This document shows positions 36,395 to 48,800 of a DNA stretch of 64,000 nt, piece by piece (within the stretch, counting starts at the first letter, position 1; every line of letters begins with the position of its first letter). Both the position numbers and the translations under genes were made by a program. The notes below the pieces were generated by a model. It had not been told where the DNA came from, made no database searches, and saw only the letters and a program-made list of their open reading frames with translations. The DNA comes from Anas platyrhynchos (taxonomy: Eukaryota; Chordata; Aves; Anseriformes; Anatidae): contig NC_092611.1 in the NCBI RefSeq assembly GCF_047663525.1, forward strand, positions 5,617,001 through 5,681,000, read 5' to 3'.

Positions 36395-36731
36395 AGCTGT
36401 GATAAACGCATTTATTGCAAAGCTCATAGCAACATTACACTCTTACTTTTCCAAATGGACAAATTATACATCCTGTGAGTGAATAGCAAGCTCCCTTTGT
36501 ATTGGAGCTTTCTAGTACTTCAGCGAGCTTTGTCAAAAGCAGCAGCAGCTTATAATACATGTATTAGTGCCAGCTTTGCTGCATGTCCATACTCTAGAGA
36601 GTTTCATGTAAAAAAATAAAAAATAGATAAGGAAGGCAGGACACCTGTCCACAGTGATTTATAATTACAGAGGAGAGGGACAGATTTCAGACAACATGAT
36701 GAAGGTTCTGTACAAAAGTTCGTTGAAAGGA
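36395..36731 (-). other. NCAPD3: NCAPD3 3'UTR (proximal form)
   Basis: From the base after TGA to about 15-20 nt past the proximal AATAAA. No coding frame continues. If the distal signal is used instead, it extends to about 36115. Confidence 0.5.
36411..36416 (-). terminator. NCAPD3: NCAPD3 proximal poly(A) signal
   Basis: AATAAA on the - strand in TTTGCAATAAATGCG, about 320 nt after the stop codon. First canonical hexamer downstream of the stop that could end the message. Confidence 0.55.
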
Positions 36732-36843
36732 TCAGTTGGCTGGTTTCAGAGGAGTTCTCCGCTGGGACCGTCTCAGAGGGACACGCTGACTGCTTTTCCT
36801 CCTTGCTGGAGACTCTACTTTCCACTCCCGTGGCAGGGATGGT
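36732..36843 (-). CDS. NCAPD3: NCAPD3 exon 35 (last coding exon, stop)
   Basis: Encodes [15 protein letters not shown], then a basic stretch ending RRTPLKPAN and TGA at 36734-36732. Human ends KTPLKTAN. Contains SP and TP phospho-site candidates. Acceptor tccttccag. Confidence 0.95.
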
Positions 36844-39800
36844 CTGGAAGGAAGCACAGTGACCATTTATTTTAAACAGTCTTTCTCACTCTGGTTGCTG
36901 TTTCAGACCTGGGTTGAACTTACGGTTTCTCTGGTGATGTCAAACAGATAATCTCTCCTGGCTGGTCCTCAGCCTCTTTCTTCTCTGCAAATAATGCATA
37001 CATTTTCACATATTAAAAATACCACAGATTTGATCATTTGGGTTTCTTACCTCGTTCAAGTTAGGATCACAGAGATAACTTGCCTGGAGCCGAACCAGGT
37101 GTGTGCGTCAAGCTGATGTAACTGACCCCAGCACCAAAAGTCAACTCATTAATGGTCTCTGAAAGAAAAAACACATCTGCCATCAGCTTGTGACACAGCC
37201 AGAGGCCAAGACATGCTGTAGGATAACACTCAAGTGTTACAGAATAAGTATATCCAATTAATTGCAAGCACATATGCATCTTTCTTTTCCAACTCAGCAG
37301 ATCTCAGTCTCTCTCGTCCAGCCTCAAATCTATGTGCTAAATCTGATGGGCCATCTGTGCACATCGGCTTCATACTCCAGAATTACAGCCCTCCCTGTTC
37401 ATAGAGGAAATTTAAATATGGGACCCCGGTCATGCACCTCCTTGTCCTGCCTCACCTCCCACTGAAGACTGGCCATTTTCCACAGCTATAGCATCTCGTG
37501 AACTGTCCTTAAAAGCAGAGTCAGACCAGTTACTTTGCCTGATGAAGGCAGAACACAGGGCCCTTGAAGGCTGACAAAGGATGCGAGCAGCCCTTCCATG
37601 AGGAACTATCTGCAGCCAGACAAGAGGAATCACTTGACAAGGTACAATTTAGCTTGCCTGAATAGGCCACGCTTGTCAGCTGTCTCTTTCCTGTCATTTA
37701 TCTCAGGAGAGATGTCACAATATTCAGATTTTTCTTTTCTCAGCTCTCTGTTTTATGCTCTTGTTTCCCAGAAGCCTTCACAAGGAATTACAGTAGAAAG
37801 TGCTTTATTGGATAGGAAATGGAAACTCTGCTAAAAGGAACTCTGTCTTCAGACTAACAAGGCCTGCTCTTGAACTACCTCCCTGGCCTGGAATCATTGA
37901 GGCTTGCAGTGGAAACCAGACTTGGTTAATCTGCCTTAGCTGCCCTCTGCAGACTGCTCTGCAAGTCTCCCAATTTTGTGCAGTGTGTGCCTGAACAAGT
38001 TAACTTGGTTAATGAAAAAAGTATGTGAAAGGTAAGAAGGAAAGGAAGAACTGCCATCAAGTACGGTTCTTCACGCAATCAAAGGTATTATCTTCACAAG
38101 TGTTTATGTACCACAGTGAAGAAATCTTGCCCAGACCCACTTAGTCATTCTCCAAGCAATAAGCAGGAGAGGTAAGAAGGAGGCCCAGAGACAGCAGGGA
38201 CAGACTGGCAGAGCAGTTGAGAGAAGAGAAGCAGTCAAGAGACAGAGACAGTTGTGCTTAACTTCTCAAGTTAACTGCATCTCCAATAGTTTTAGAATGA
38301 TACATCAGGCAAAGAAAAATGTTTTCTTCTGCCTGTCTGTCAGCCTGCAAGACCCAGCACCACCATGCAGATGGCTCAACACACAGCAACTTAAGTGCTG
38401 CTGCTGCTCTGTACAGTTTGTCTCCCCAGTGGAGGACACATGCTGCCTTGAAGTAGGAATTCAGCCTTAGTACCACTGCAGATTAACATTCTTCCTCGTT
38501 GTTCACCATATGGTGCTTAAGAGAAACAGCCATGCGAGCTTCCAGACAGAGATTTGGCACTTAAAAGATTTCTGCTCTCTAAAAACACACCCCTAGTTTT
38601 TTGTACAAAGATCATTACTTGCTGCTCAGGCAGCGAAGAGAAACACTGGGGCAGACAAATCTAGCCAAACAGTGGAGCATGCAGGGAAGAGAAGGGTCAG
38701 ATTTTCCAGTGGATGCACATCACTGCCACTGGTTTGCTCCTGCCTGCTCATGGATGTCAGGTATTTGCAGACTGCCACACAGCTCACTGCCTTATTGGCT
38801 ACATGCCGTTGGCTCTCCTGCGTGCATGCAGGTCAGGTGTTTGCACAGACACAGGCAAACAGGGCGCTCAGATGCATCTCTTTCCAGAACATCACCCCTG
38901 CCCTATTAAAATTCACGGCTGCCTAATGAGAGCTGACCAGTCAGACACTCACCTAGACTCCCAACTTAATTGGAGCTCTCTCCTGAGTGGGGAGGGAGTT
39001 CACCACACTACAATGGATGACCTAAAGGAGTTCAGCAGCGAACTGACAAAGGAAGGGAATCTACTGCTGAAGCTCAGCTCCATTCGTGAGACTAGAACTG
39101 TCTCTTGCAGAAAGCAAAGCTGCAGAACGCTCTGGGGCTGTCAGAAAACATTCCAATAAAACGTAACTTTTGAAGATGAGGCTTTGTGAGACAGCAATAC
39201 AGCTGCAGTGGATATAAGCAGCGCAGACTCACAATTTGTGTATGAGAGACTCCTCACTGTGTATTTTTTAACATCCACAGTGGAGTAGAAAAACAAATGC
39301 TCAGCTCAACTATTTCTTTGGGTAGAACACACACGCATTCAGAAATTACCGTGCAGGTTATTAATCCTTCTTGAGCAGCTCTGTGCCCTCTCACAATGGA
39401 CACTGCCCACCGCCTGCTGTAGTGACAGAAGCAGGTCATAGCTCACCTGGAATCTTTTGTTTGGACAACAGGAATCCCTTGTCTTAGAGCTGGAAAGGAC
39501 TGGACCGTGAGTATTTCCCTCTGCAGCAGGGTTCTGTAGCTCAGTCTAGAAGTGCCAAGCTATGCTTCCAGGGTTAAGGAGAGCAAGTATCTCAATGCAA
39601 CAGAATCCTGCACATCTCTCACAAGCTGCTAAGGAGCTCTGACAAGATGCCTCCTCAGCACCCCGCAGTTGATGGAAGAAGAAAGGGCAGTGGATTTGTT
39701 GTTTCAGCAGCCCAAAATAAAAGCTCTCCTGCACCAACTCAATACTGTAATACCCTGTGACACATAAATGAAAACCATACTGGAATGTCCTTTCCCATGT

Positions 39801-42800
39801 ACGCTATTCATCTGAGACTTTCAATTTCTGAATAGCTCTTATCTACCACAGCCATTTACAAAATAAGTAGCCAATACTGACTAACTTCCTCTGCTCTTTA
39901 GGGGAGCCACCCCTCTCTCAGAAAATGAGGGCTCAGTCCAATCTGGAAAGAGTTCTGTTGGGTTACTTACGTTCTGGTGTGCTGATTGCACGGCCCACCA
40001 CAGAAACGGTTGATCCAGTAGACTGTTGATTCACACTTCGAAAAGATGCTAGAAATAACAAGAAAATCTTTAAGAACAGAAATGCTCAGAGAACTCAAGG
40101 GTCTAACAATCAGGCTGTGTCAACCAGCCTAGTCCAATGGTGACTCATTTTGTAGCGAGCTTCCTACCTTGCTTGCTGCTAGTTGTGCTCGATGGAAACA
40201 TCACAGCTGATAAACTTCCCCCGAAGCTCTTGCTGCGTTGCTTGCTTCTGTCCTCCACTGCTTTCCGGGCAGAGTTCAGGATGGCAAGCGTGCTCAAAGA
40301 TGTTGGCCTACAGGGCAAAAGGCATTACAATAACAGTGATTTCTTTCTGCAAGCCCAGAAGAGATGCTTCTAATGAGGGAAAGTTCTGTGTCCCTCCCAG
40401 TCCTTTACAATCTCAGACCCCTTTGTTCACAAAGTTATGCTGCACCATTAGTGACTTGGACACTAAGCAAGGAGTGGATAAACAAAGCAACAGCCCTGTA
40501 GAATATCGTAACCAGTGATATAAAAACCATACCTGCGACCAGGCAATGGTTGTTTCAGAACATCAGCTCTAGGTGTCATAAATCCAGAAGGCACAGAGGT
40601 AGGACTCGATCGAGGGGATGAGGGCTGTCTCCTAACAGGGGACTGGGCATTAGCATTCCAGCCACCAGAAGGAACAGCTGTCTCCAAAGATGGAGGTTGC
40701 TACAGAAAAGAAGGAAGGATCACATGTAACAATAGACACAAATGCAGAAAACCCTAGACATGAGACACCTAGACCTACTTGCTGTGTGATTGAATCCTTT
40801 GTGGGATGGACATAAAGGGGTGCTAGGGAGAAAAAGTTTATGGGACAAAGTTTTAACAAGGAACAAATAGTAAGTTTTGATGGGATATATATGTCCTAGT
40901 TTAGAGGTCTATATATAGGTGCTCTTTAAAGTCAGGTTGCCAGGGTAAAAGTCATCTCATCTTAAGGTAGGTAACTAAAATAATTTAGGACAAACGAACT
41001 AAGCACATGCTTATTTTTTTTTTACCACTGACTTTAAATGAGGATCTGCATGACTAGCAGAGATGCAAGCTTCCATTCTGTGTAAATCTAAAATCAGCCA
41101 AAATTAATCCTTTTCTGTTTGACTTGTTTATCATTACCACTCTGGAAACAGAGAGCAACACAGCATATAAGGACGGACAGTGGGAAATTAGACTTGTCCT
41201 CCCCTTTAAATTGAATTATTTTTATGTTAATTGTTGCTCCTCTTTAGCCAGTGTGTGCTGTTTGTTGTTGTTCTAAGCATATCAGATGACTGAAGCCAAT
41301 GCTTCTTGTCAGCAAACACACAGGGTATGAAAAACACTACCATGACCACAGACATACAGAGTCTGGGTTCTATTTCTGCACAAACTTTTTCAGAAGAGAC
41401 AGCACGCGTATGAACTTAATGGTCCCAACCACCTCTGCCTGCAATGCTGAGGCATGCTCTTGGTCTGACTCCTTCTCCCTGCCCAGCTGCTCTTCGTATT
41501 TCTTCATATCGTACTCCAGCTCGGCTGCCAGCTGCTTGTCCACAGCAAAGAAGTCTTTGATTTCATTTCGGTAATCTTGCATCATTTCCTGGAGCAATAA
41601 GGAATGTTTAAACTCTTTCAGAAATCTCTCCTGACTACTGATTCATGTCTCCATTCAGATCACAGCTGCTTAAGTGCAAAAGGAAATACCAGTTGGTAGA
41701 GCAGAGGTGTTTTTAACAGACTAAGAGTTGAAATTCCAATTTGTACTTCAGAACATGAAAAAGCTTTCCAGCATTCAAGCTTTCTGCCCACGTTCCATGA
41801 GGAGGCTCACACGTAACACACTGTGAGATCCTTATCTAAAATCCCTCCACCTCCTACCATATTTAACACAGTGGCAGTGTCACAACATCATATGCCTTCC
41901 AAATTTCCTTCTAAGAAGACTGTTCGTTCCATTACTGATTGCACATCTAACACATTAAATTAAGAGGGGAAAAAAAAAAAAAACAACAACAAACCACAAT
42001 AACAAGAAAACACTTCCTCTTACCCGTAGGTAGTTCATAAGGTCCCGAAGAGCTGGGATCTTCTTCTGCTCCATCAAAGACTTCAGTGATGTGATTATTG
42101 GAATGATGTTTTCTACGAAGTTCTTCTTTTGAACCTTTTTTAAACAAGGCATGATATAAACATAGTTACAAGATGCCATAAAGGAGAAGTCACTCTGGTG
42201 TTAGATGAATGGCCTAAGTGAGAGGAATTCTCACAATTACATCTGCTTTTATGCTGCATGCACGTACATAGGCTTTCAAGATCTACCACCAAGCCAGTTT
42301 GCACACTGAAAGCAAATTGCCAAAAAGTGCACCAAAACCCAATGGCATGTTCAGATGTTCTCTCAATAAGAGATCTGTGGAACAAATTTAACCTAGCATA
42401 GCTTCACTGATTTCAGAAGAAATGCACTTCTGTTCATTTCAACTGACCCCGCCAGTACTAGCATCCATTACAAATTACAAATCCAGCCTTAACATTGTGT
42501 TTTCACGACACATGTTGCTTATATAGGTACCCTCAGATCAGAGCAGATCTACAGAGCCTGCTTAACACCATGCATGTACAGTATGTCCCTGGCATTGTTA
42601 TGTCACATGGATAATTTTCGCTTAAGTTTCTCCATCACAGAGAAGTAAAAGTCCTCCCAGCACAGTGGACAGCCCTCCTCCCGCACCAGATTAAGTGCCA
42701 CTTACCTGTGAAATGAGCTTTTTTTGTGCTACTTGCATGACAGCATTGGCCATTGCCAATTCATCGTCTTCAGGCTGAATGTCCTCATCAGGTTTTGATC

Positions 42801-45800
42801 TCATAGTTGATAGCTTGATTTCTTTGCAGCTAAGGATTGCAAATGTATCTGAGAGCAGCTCACTGGCTTCCATGTCCAACGGAAGATCGTTATCCACAAA
42901 GCACGCTGCAACAGGCAGGGAAGAAGTAAAAAACATTTTACTGGGAAAAGCAGGGCCAGGAAAGTCAGGAAGTTACTGCTGGACTCATGGCTTTAATAGA
43001 CACCAGTTGTTTGTCAGATTTGTTGTCATATTTTCGTAAAGACAGGCCCCTACCTAGGACACTGTGGCTGATCTTTGTTGTAATGTTGAACCTCTGCTCA
43101 TCTGTAAAATGGTCCAGGAGGAACCTGTAGATGTGCATCCTTTTTTCTTTGTTATCTTTTCCTTTCAGAGAGAAGAGATTCTTTGCCCTGTAGCAGAGCA
43201 AGATATTTTACATGGGTCAAGTCACATTATGCAATCTCACAAAAATAAAATGGCTTTAAATCAAAAAGAAACATTTGAATGTCACTTTTGAGACCCATAA
43301 GCCTATTAGGATACCACAGGTTCCCACAAATTACACGCAAGCGTCCTCCCAGAAGTGTCACAGTGTTAAATTAAGTGTTCTGCCTTCCCTATCTCCCTGA
43401 GCAGTTTCCCCCTTTTTGCATAAGTAATTACAAAGCACCACGAATGTTTTGCTGTAACTGAAGACCACATGGCCGTACAATCCATCATTTAGCAGTAAGA
43501 CGACACAAATGTGCTCAACTGACCGCTCGCTCTGGGGAAACCTGTTGTACTTCTCGTGTTTCTCATAGCTATTGAAATGGAAGATGCATTCAATGAAGTG
43601 TTGGGAGAACATTCCTGGATTCCTCTTCAGTAAGAGATGCACCAAGCAGAACTCTCCAAACCTGGAAAGGAGGAAAAGAAAGAATTTTCCCAGACAGCTA
43701 CTAAAAGCCACCCCTGAAACACAGTGTAGGGTCACAAGCAGTAAAGCAGAAGATGAGTGCCCCAAATCCCCCTGAATACCACATTTAATTCTTGCCCAGC
43801 TCCATCAGGGTTTGAACAAGGATACCACCTTATTGACTTTAAGCTCTTTTTCATCCAGAAAAATACACTTTCTCAGCATCCACGATACTACTTCACTTCT
43901 TGCCATTAAAGCAGAGACAGAAATAAATTTCAACTTGAATCCAGGCACAGCATTTTCATTATTTATATGACTTAAGTTCCATTGTGGCTGGGACACAGTA
44001 CTTTGCAAAAAGTTAATCACCAGAAGTCCTCCAAGAGCTGAAAGTCAATCTCAGACTTGAAGAAAGTATTTTTGTCTGGATGCAGCCACAGAATGCAGAT
44101 GCAAAGAAAAAGGTCCCCGGTGAAATAGCAGCATGTTTCACAGCTAAAGCTCTAGGAACGACATGTTGCAATGCCACCATCTACTGGAAAGCCATTTTTA
44201 CACATTAAAAACCCAATGGAGAGAAAAGAAGATGTGAATATGCACTAGTAAGCAACAACAGATTGATGGCCCTGGAAAGACCAACCTGCAATTTGAGCAC
44301 TCCAGGTAGAAACAAGTAAAAAGCTGTCCAAGCCTCCAGTGCATCCAGCATCTCCACACAACCTACCACCCTTGGAGGAATGTGCCCCACTCTCATTTCT
44401 TACATAACAGAGAAACTTGAGACTTTGAAACATACAAAAGCTTCATAAATGTGCACTTAAGGTCAGCATACATAACTCTTCTAATATGTTGAAGTATTAC
44501 AAAACATGGCACAAAGCTTAAAAAGACAAAGCACGCATAAGAAAAAGGAATTCCTATTCCTAAAACAAACCAGCACACAATACAGAGCTATTAGAAAGCC
44601 TCAAGGAAGATTTCAGAAAGGCTTGCTTCAAAAATTCCTTTTTCCTGGATATCTGAGAGTCAAAAATAGAGCAGAGATGCATATTTTGAAGACAGCTTGC
44701 TATACTGGACCTTCAATTGACTTGTAAAGAGGTTCACCACTCCTTTGCTACCATTTCAGACCCTAAAGTGTTAATGATGAAGAGGTTAATGAGAGAATCC
44801 TTTCCTCTCTCACTGAAATTTTTCTTCACATGGTGAAGGTGCAAGACTTAATCTTTTCTGAGTACACCTCTGATCTTCAACTCCAACGGTATTTTACCGA
44901 TGAGTATTTTACCTGGCAATATCTGGATTTGGATCCACCAAGACGCTGACAAAACGGAAGAAGAGACAGTCTTTCCATTTCACAAACTCTTCCTGTAAGG
45001 ATAGGACAGACAGTAAGTTATAAGCCTGAACTAGGAAAAACCTCGGGTGTGAATCTTCAGACTGCAGCCCGGGCAATATCTGATGGAGGCTTACAGAATG
45101 TGCATCAGGCAAATAAGCAAGCTATGGAACTTCACCCATATGTACACAAAATAAACCTAAAAAAGAGAATGTGCTGGGGGATGCTTTAAGCAGAATAAAT
45201 GCCACAGCAGCACTCCTCTAGGTTTACCACAGATACCAATAAAAAAGTAGAATCAAGAAAAATCTGCTCTCCAATGCCAAAGACACAGATGCTATTCAAC
45301 ACTGTTCTCAGAGCCAAATGCACTCCAAATCTGCCTTGTTTGGCTTCATCTGAACACTGGGAGGGCAAACATTGTCAGCCACTCAACATTCACAACCTTA
45401 AAACAATAAGCAGAGACAGCAGGAGAAAAAGGTGCTGTGATGTTTTTTATATTCATTCCTATAGGAGTGAAATGCAAGGGAGTTCAAAGAAATATAAAGA
45501 TGATGAGAGAGGAGATAACCGTTGAATAAAAATAATCTCGTTATCCAACTGTGCTAAGTGTCATTGAGGAGAGTTTTGCCTACCTCACAAAAAAGAGCAG
45601 TACCAAAATACATGTTTGAAGTTATCTCAAATCAGGGTAGATTGCGGCAATGCTCCAGAATCAAGCTGTAAGCAACACATCTGCTGGCCAGGTTGCCAGC
45701 ATTTAGCACAACTGAGGTAACTGAAGCAGGCTGTCAGACGCATGCTTAGGACCTCCTTACCTGCAGAAGGTTGGTAAGCAGGATCAGCGTCTGCTTACGG

Positions 45801-48800
45801 ATGAAGGGATGCGGGTCTTTCAGACACAAGGAGATGCTGGGAATGTATCTGTCCACCATGGTGGTGTAGCGGATGCACAGGTCGCACATAACGATGACGA
45901 CGTTATTGCGAACAGCCACATCATGCGACACCTCCAGTTCTCGAGCTAGAGCTGCAATGCATTTCTTTGCCAGATCTTCATGTTGCAAACACAATTTACC
46001 TGTGAAACGGGGATGAGACTGTCAGTGCTGTGAACGTATCCTTCTTCCTAACCAACACAGCCCAGCTTACTGCCTCCTTTGAGCCCAGTATGAGCCAAGA
46101 GGATTCAGGAAGCAAACAGGGGAATAAACAAGAAACACAAGATGAAACTTGATGAGCAATCTGCACAACCTCTCAAAGAGATTATACTTCAAGGAGTTCT
46201 TCCAAACTCTTCTTGGACCTATACTGTGGGTCTCAATGCCAAATTCCCTCCTTCACAGAGAACTATTCCTGCGTACAGGGTATTATTCAAAGCAGCTAAA
46301 AAGAACAGCCCCAGCTGTCATAGGCATAGCAGGGAGACACCCACCTCTAAGAGCATCTCTAAACCAACTTAAAATAAAATAGCCCGCATTCTAACATCAC
46401 TTCTTCCTAACTGTTTCTAAGCTCTGTACAAAAAGTACTCTCTACTGCTTTGGGAAGTTTAAAAGAATGATGTTGAAGAGAAGTTTAAAAGAATGATATT
46501 CATAACCACAGAAGTAGTATAAAACCAGTTTCATTTAGCACTCTTCATTGTACTGCAGATGCAGATTTGACCAGGCTTCCATCACACGGTCATTTGTACT
46601 AAGGAGAACAAGCAAATATGTACAGTCATTCTGCTCTGAACTGTACCAGGTTTTCGTCAGCCCCTGTTGAGCACCTTATTAAAAGGTAAGACGATCTCTC
46701 AGCCAGGAACCAATTCTGAGTACAAGGCCAGCACAAGTCTGCATTGCTAACCATTCATCACTTGCACACCTATGTAGGAAAAATGCATTAACGGACTTGA
46801 AAAATAGTTGCATGCATGGCAGTATTTTTATGGTTTGTGCAACTTGTTACCATGGATATCTGCATTGCTAAAAGCTATGAACTGAGGCACTACAAACACT
46901 GAGCACTGTGCCTGTTATAATCGACATGGCTTTGGAACAGAACTTTAACCAGGGAGCAGACAGAAAGGGTGGGAATTGGATGAACAAGGGCACAGTTCTG
47001 CTGTAGGACAGTGCTTACCTAGAGTAATGAATGCATGAGCTCTGATCACTGGAGGCATAGCTGATCCTCTAAATTGGGACAGTGGCTGAGAAGCTAGAGT
47101 TTCCTCACCATCTACAGAGCTTGTCACTACGAAAGAACAGGCCCAGAATGAAAACACACTTTTCAGGTAACAGTGTTGTTCATAAAAGCAAAATTAAAGG
47201 CAGTAAGTAGAGCGCCTCACATTGGTTAGAAGAAGCCAAAATGGACTGAATCAAAAGAAAGATGCGTTTCTCCACTTTGGCTGGACACAGCTGTGCAGCC
47301 TCACCCAAGGTGAAGAGGTGTCTCACCTATAAAGGAAAAAGCAACACTGGGGTCAAAAGGCAAACAGCAGGAATCAGTACAGTTACTTCTCCAAAGACAA
47401 CTTAAAACTCCCTCAGTCCTTTCAAGAAGACAGCAGCTAGAGGAATAGAAGGTGAAGCTTTGAAACAGAAATCGGGCGTGTTTAATGTACTATAAAACCT
47501 CACTATACACTAACAATATTTAAGTAAACCTTAAAGCATTCTACACATTTTACAGTCTTACTTCCAAACAGCCAATCTAAAAAGTATGACTGGAAAAGCA
47601 AAGAAAAAAACAGTCACTTTATTAAAAATACAATGGGCCTCATATCCTTAAAGCAATTTCTAAGGTATAAAACTGCTGTACACTCTCAGGCTCACAAACA
47701 CGAGATGCCATTACCATATACACAAAGGGTGTACATCAGTACTTTCCCATGTGATAGTTACTGGCATGAGCTCTGTAGAAAACCCATTTTGAGAATACCT
47801 ACGTCATTTGACCAGTTCACAAAAGGGAACCAAACTTACAAAGAGATCTTCTTGTAATTGCTCTGCTCCATCTTCTTTGAGGACTATATTCGAAATATAA
47901 CTTTCACAGGTGGATACTAAGTCTCCATACACCTGGTCGAGCAGCTCCTGTTCCATAACAAAACAAAATTTGGCACTTAATTAAACAAAATGTAGACGTG
48001 ATACATCTCCGCACACAAATCCTTAATTTGAAAACCCTTCTATACTTCGAATAATCTAGGTCCCGTTGAAATCCAGACTCTGACAGCCTTTTTCCTGCAC
48101 ATCAAAGTGCCAAAACAGCTTGAAGAACCTGGCTTTCAGTGATCCACAGGCCTAAGGTTTACTTCATTATAGAAATCCCATAGGTTTAAACAAAAAGAAT
48201 TTAGGCGACTTTTCCACTTATATCCAGTGCATTTGAGGTTGTCTGTATGAATTTTAACATGTTGTTTCAAAACTGTGGTTCCATTCAAATGAAAATATTA
48301 TGCAAATTCCAAGCAGGAGGGAGAACCAAAAAAGCTAGTCATCTGCCAGATTGTGAATGAGAATAAAGCATCATTTATCTTTTTTTCTACCATCTAAAAC
48401 TTGTAGCATAAGAAACTAAATACATATATGTATGGCAGTTATGCCATTAAAGCTGCTGAAGTAACCAATGTATAGGTACACCTGCACTCACAGTTGCAAG
48501 TTAACATGTTGTAATGACTGTATGTAACAGGGAGGATTTTCAGATTGTCAATTTATAAAAGAAAACAATACAAAAGAAGAAAACAACAACAAAAAAGCAA
48601 CAATCCAAGCCATTAATCCACCCAGGCCTCTGAAGAATGGCATATGCAGCTTCGCACACTATTTACTAAACTTCATTGGGATGCCTATTATAAAATAGCT
48701 GTCATCAATATTAAAAGAGGATCACAACACATACATCATTAACAAGAGAGGCTTGCACTAGTTCTATCTAGCTTCTCTGTGACTGTACTCAGGCTGACAT

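Noticed and set aside
37261..39970. Small open frames (up to 148 codons) in NCAPD3 intron 32
   Set aside because: No resemblance to known proteins; exons 32 and 33 join in phase without any of them.
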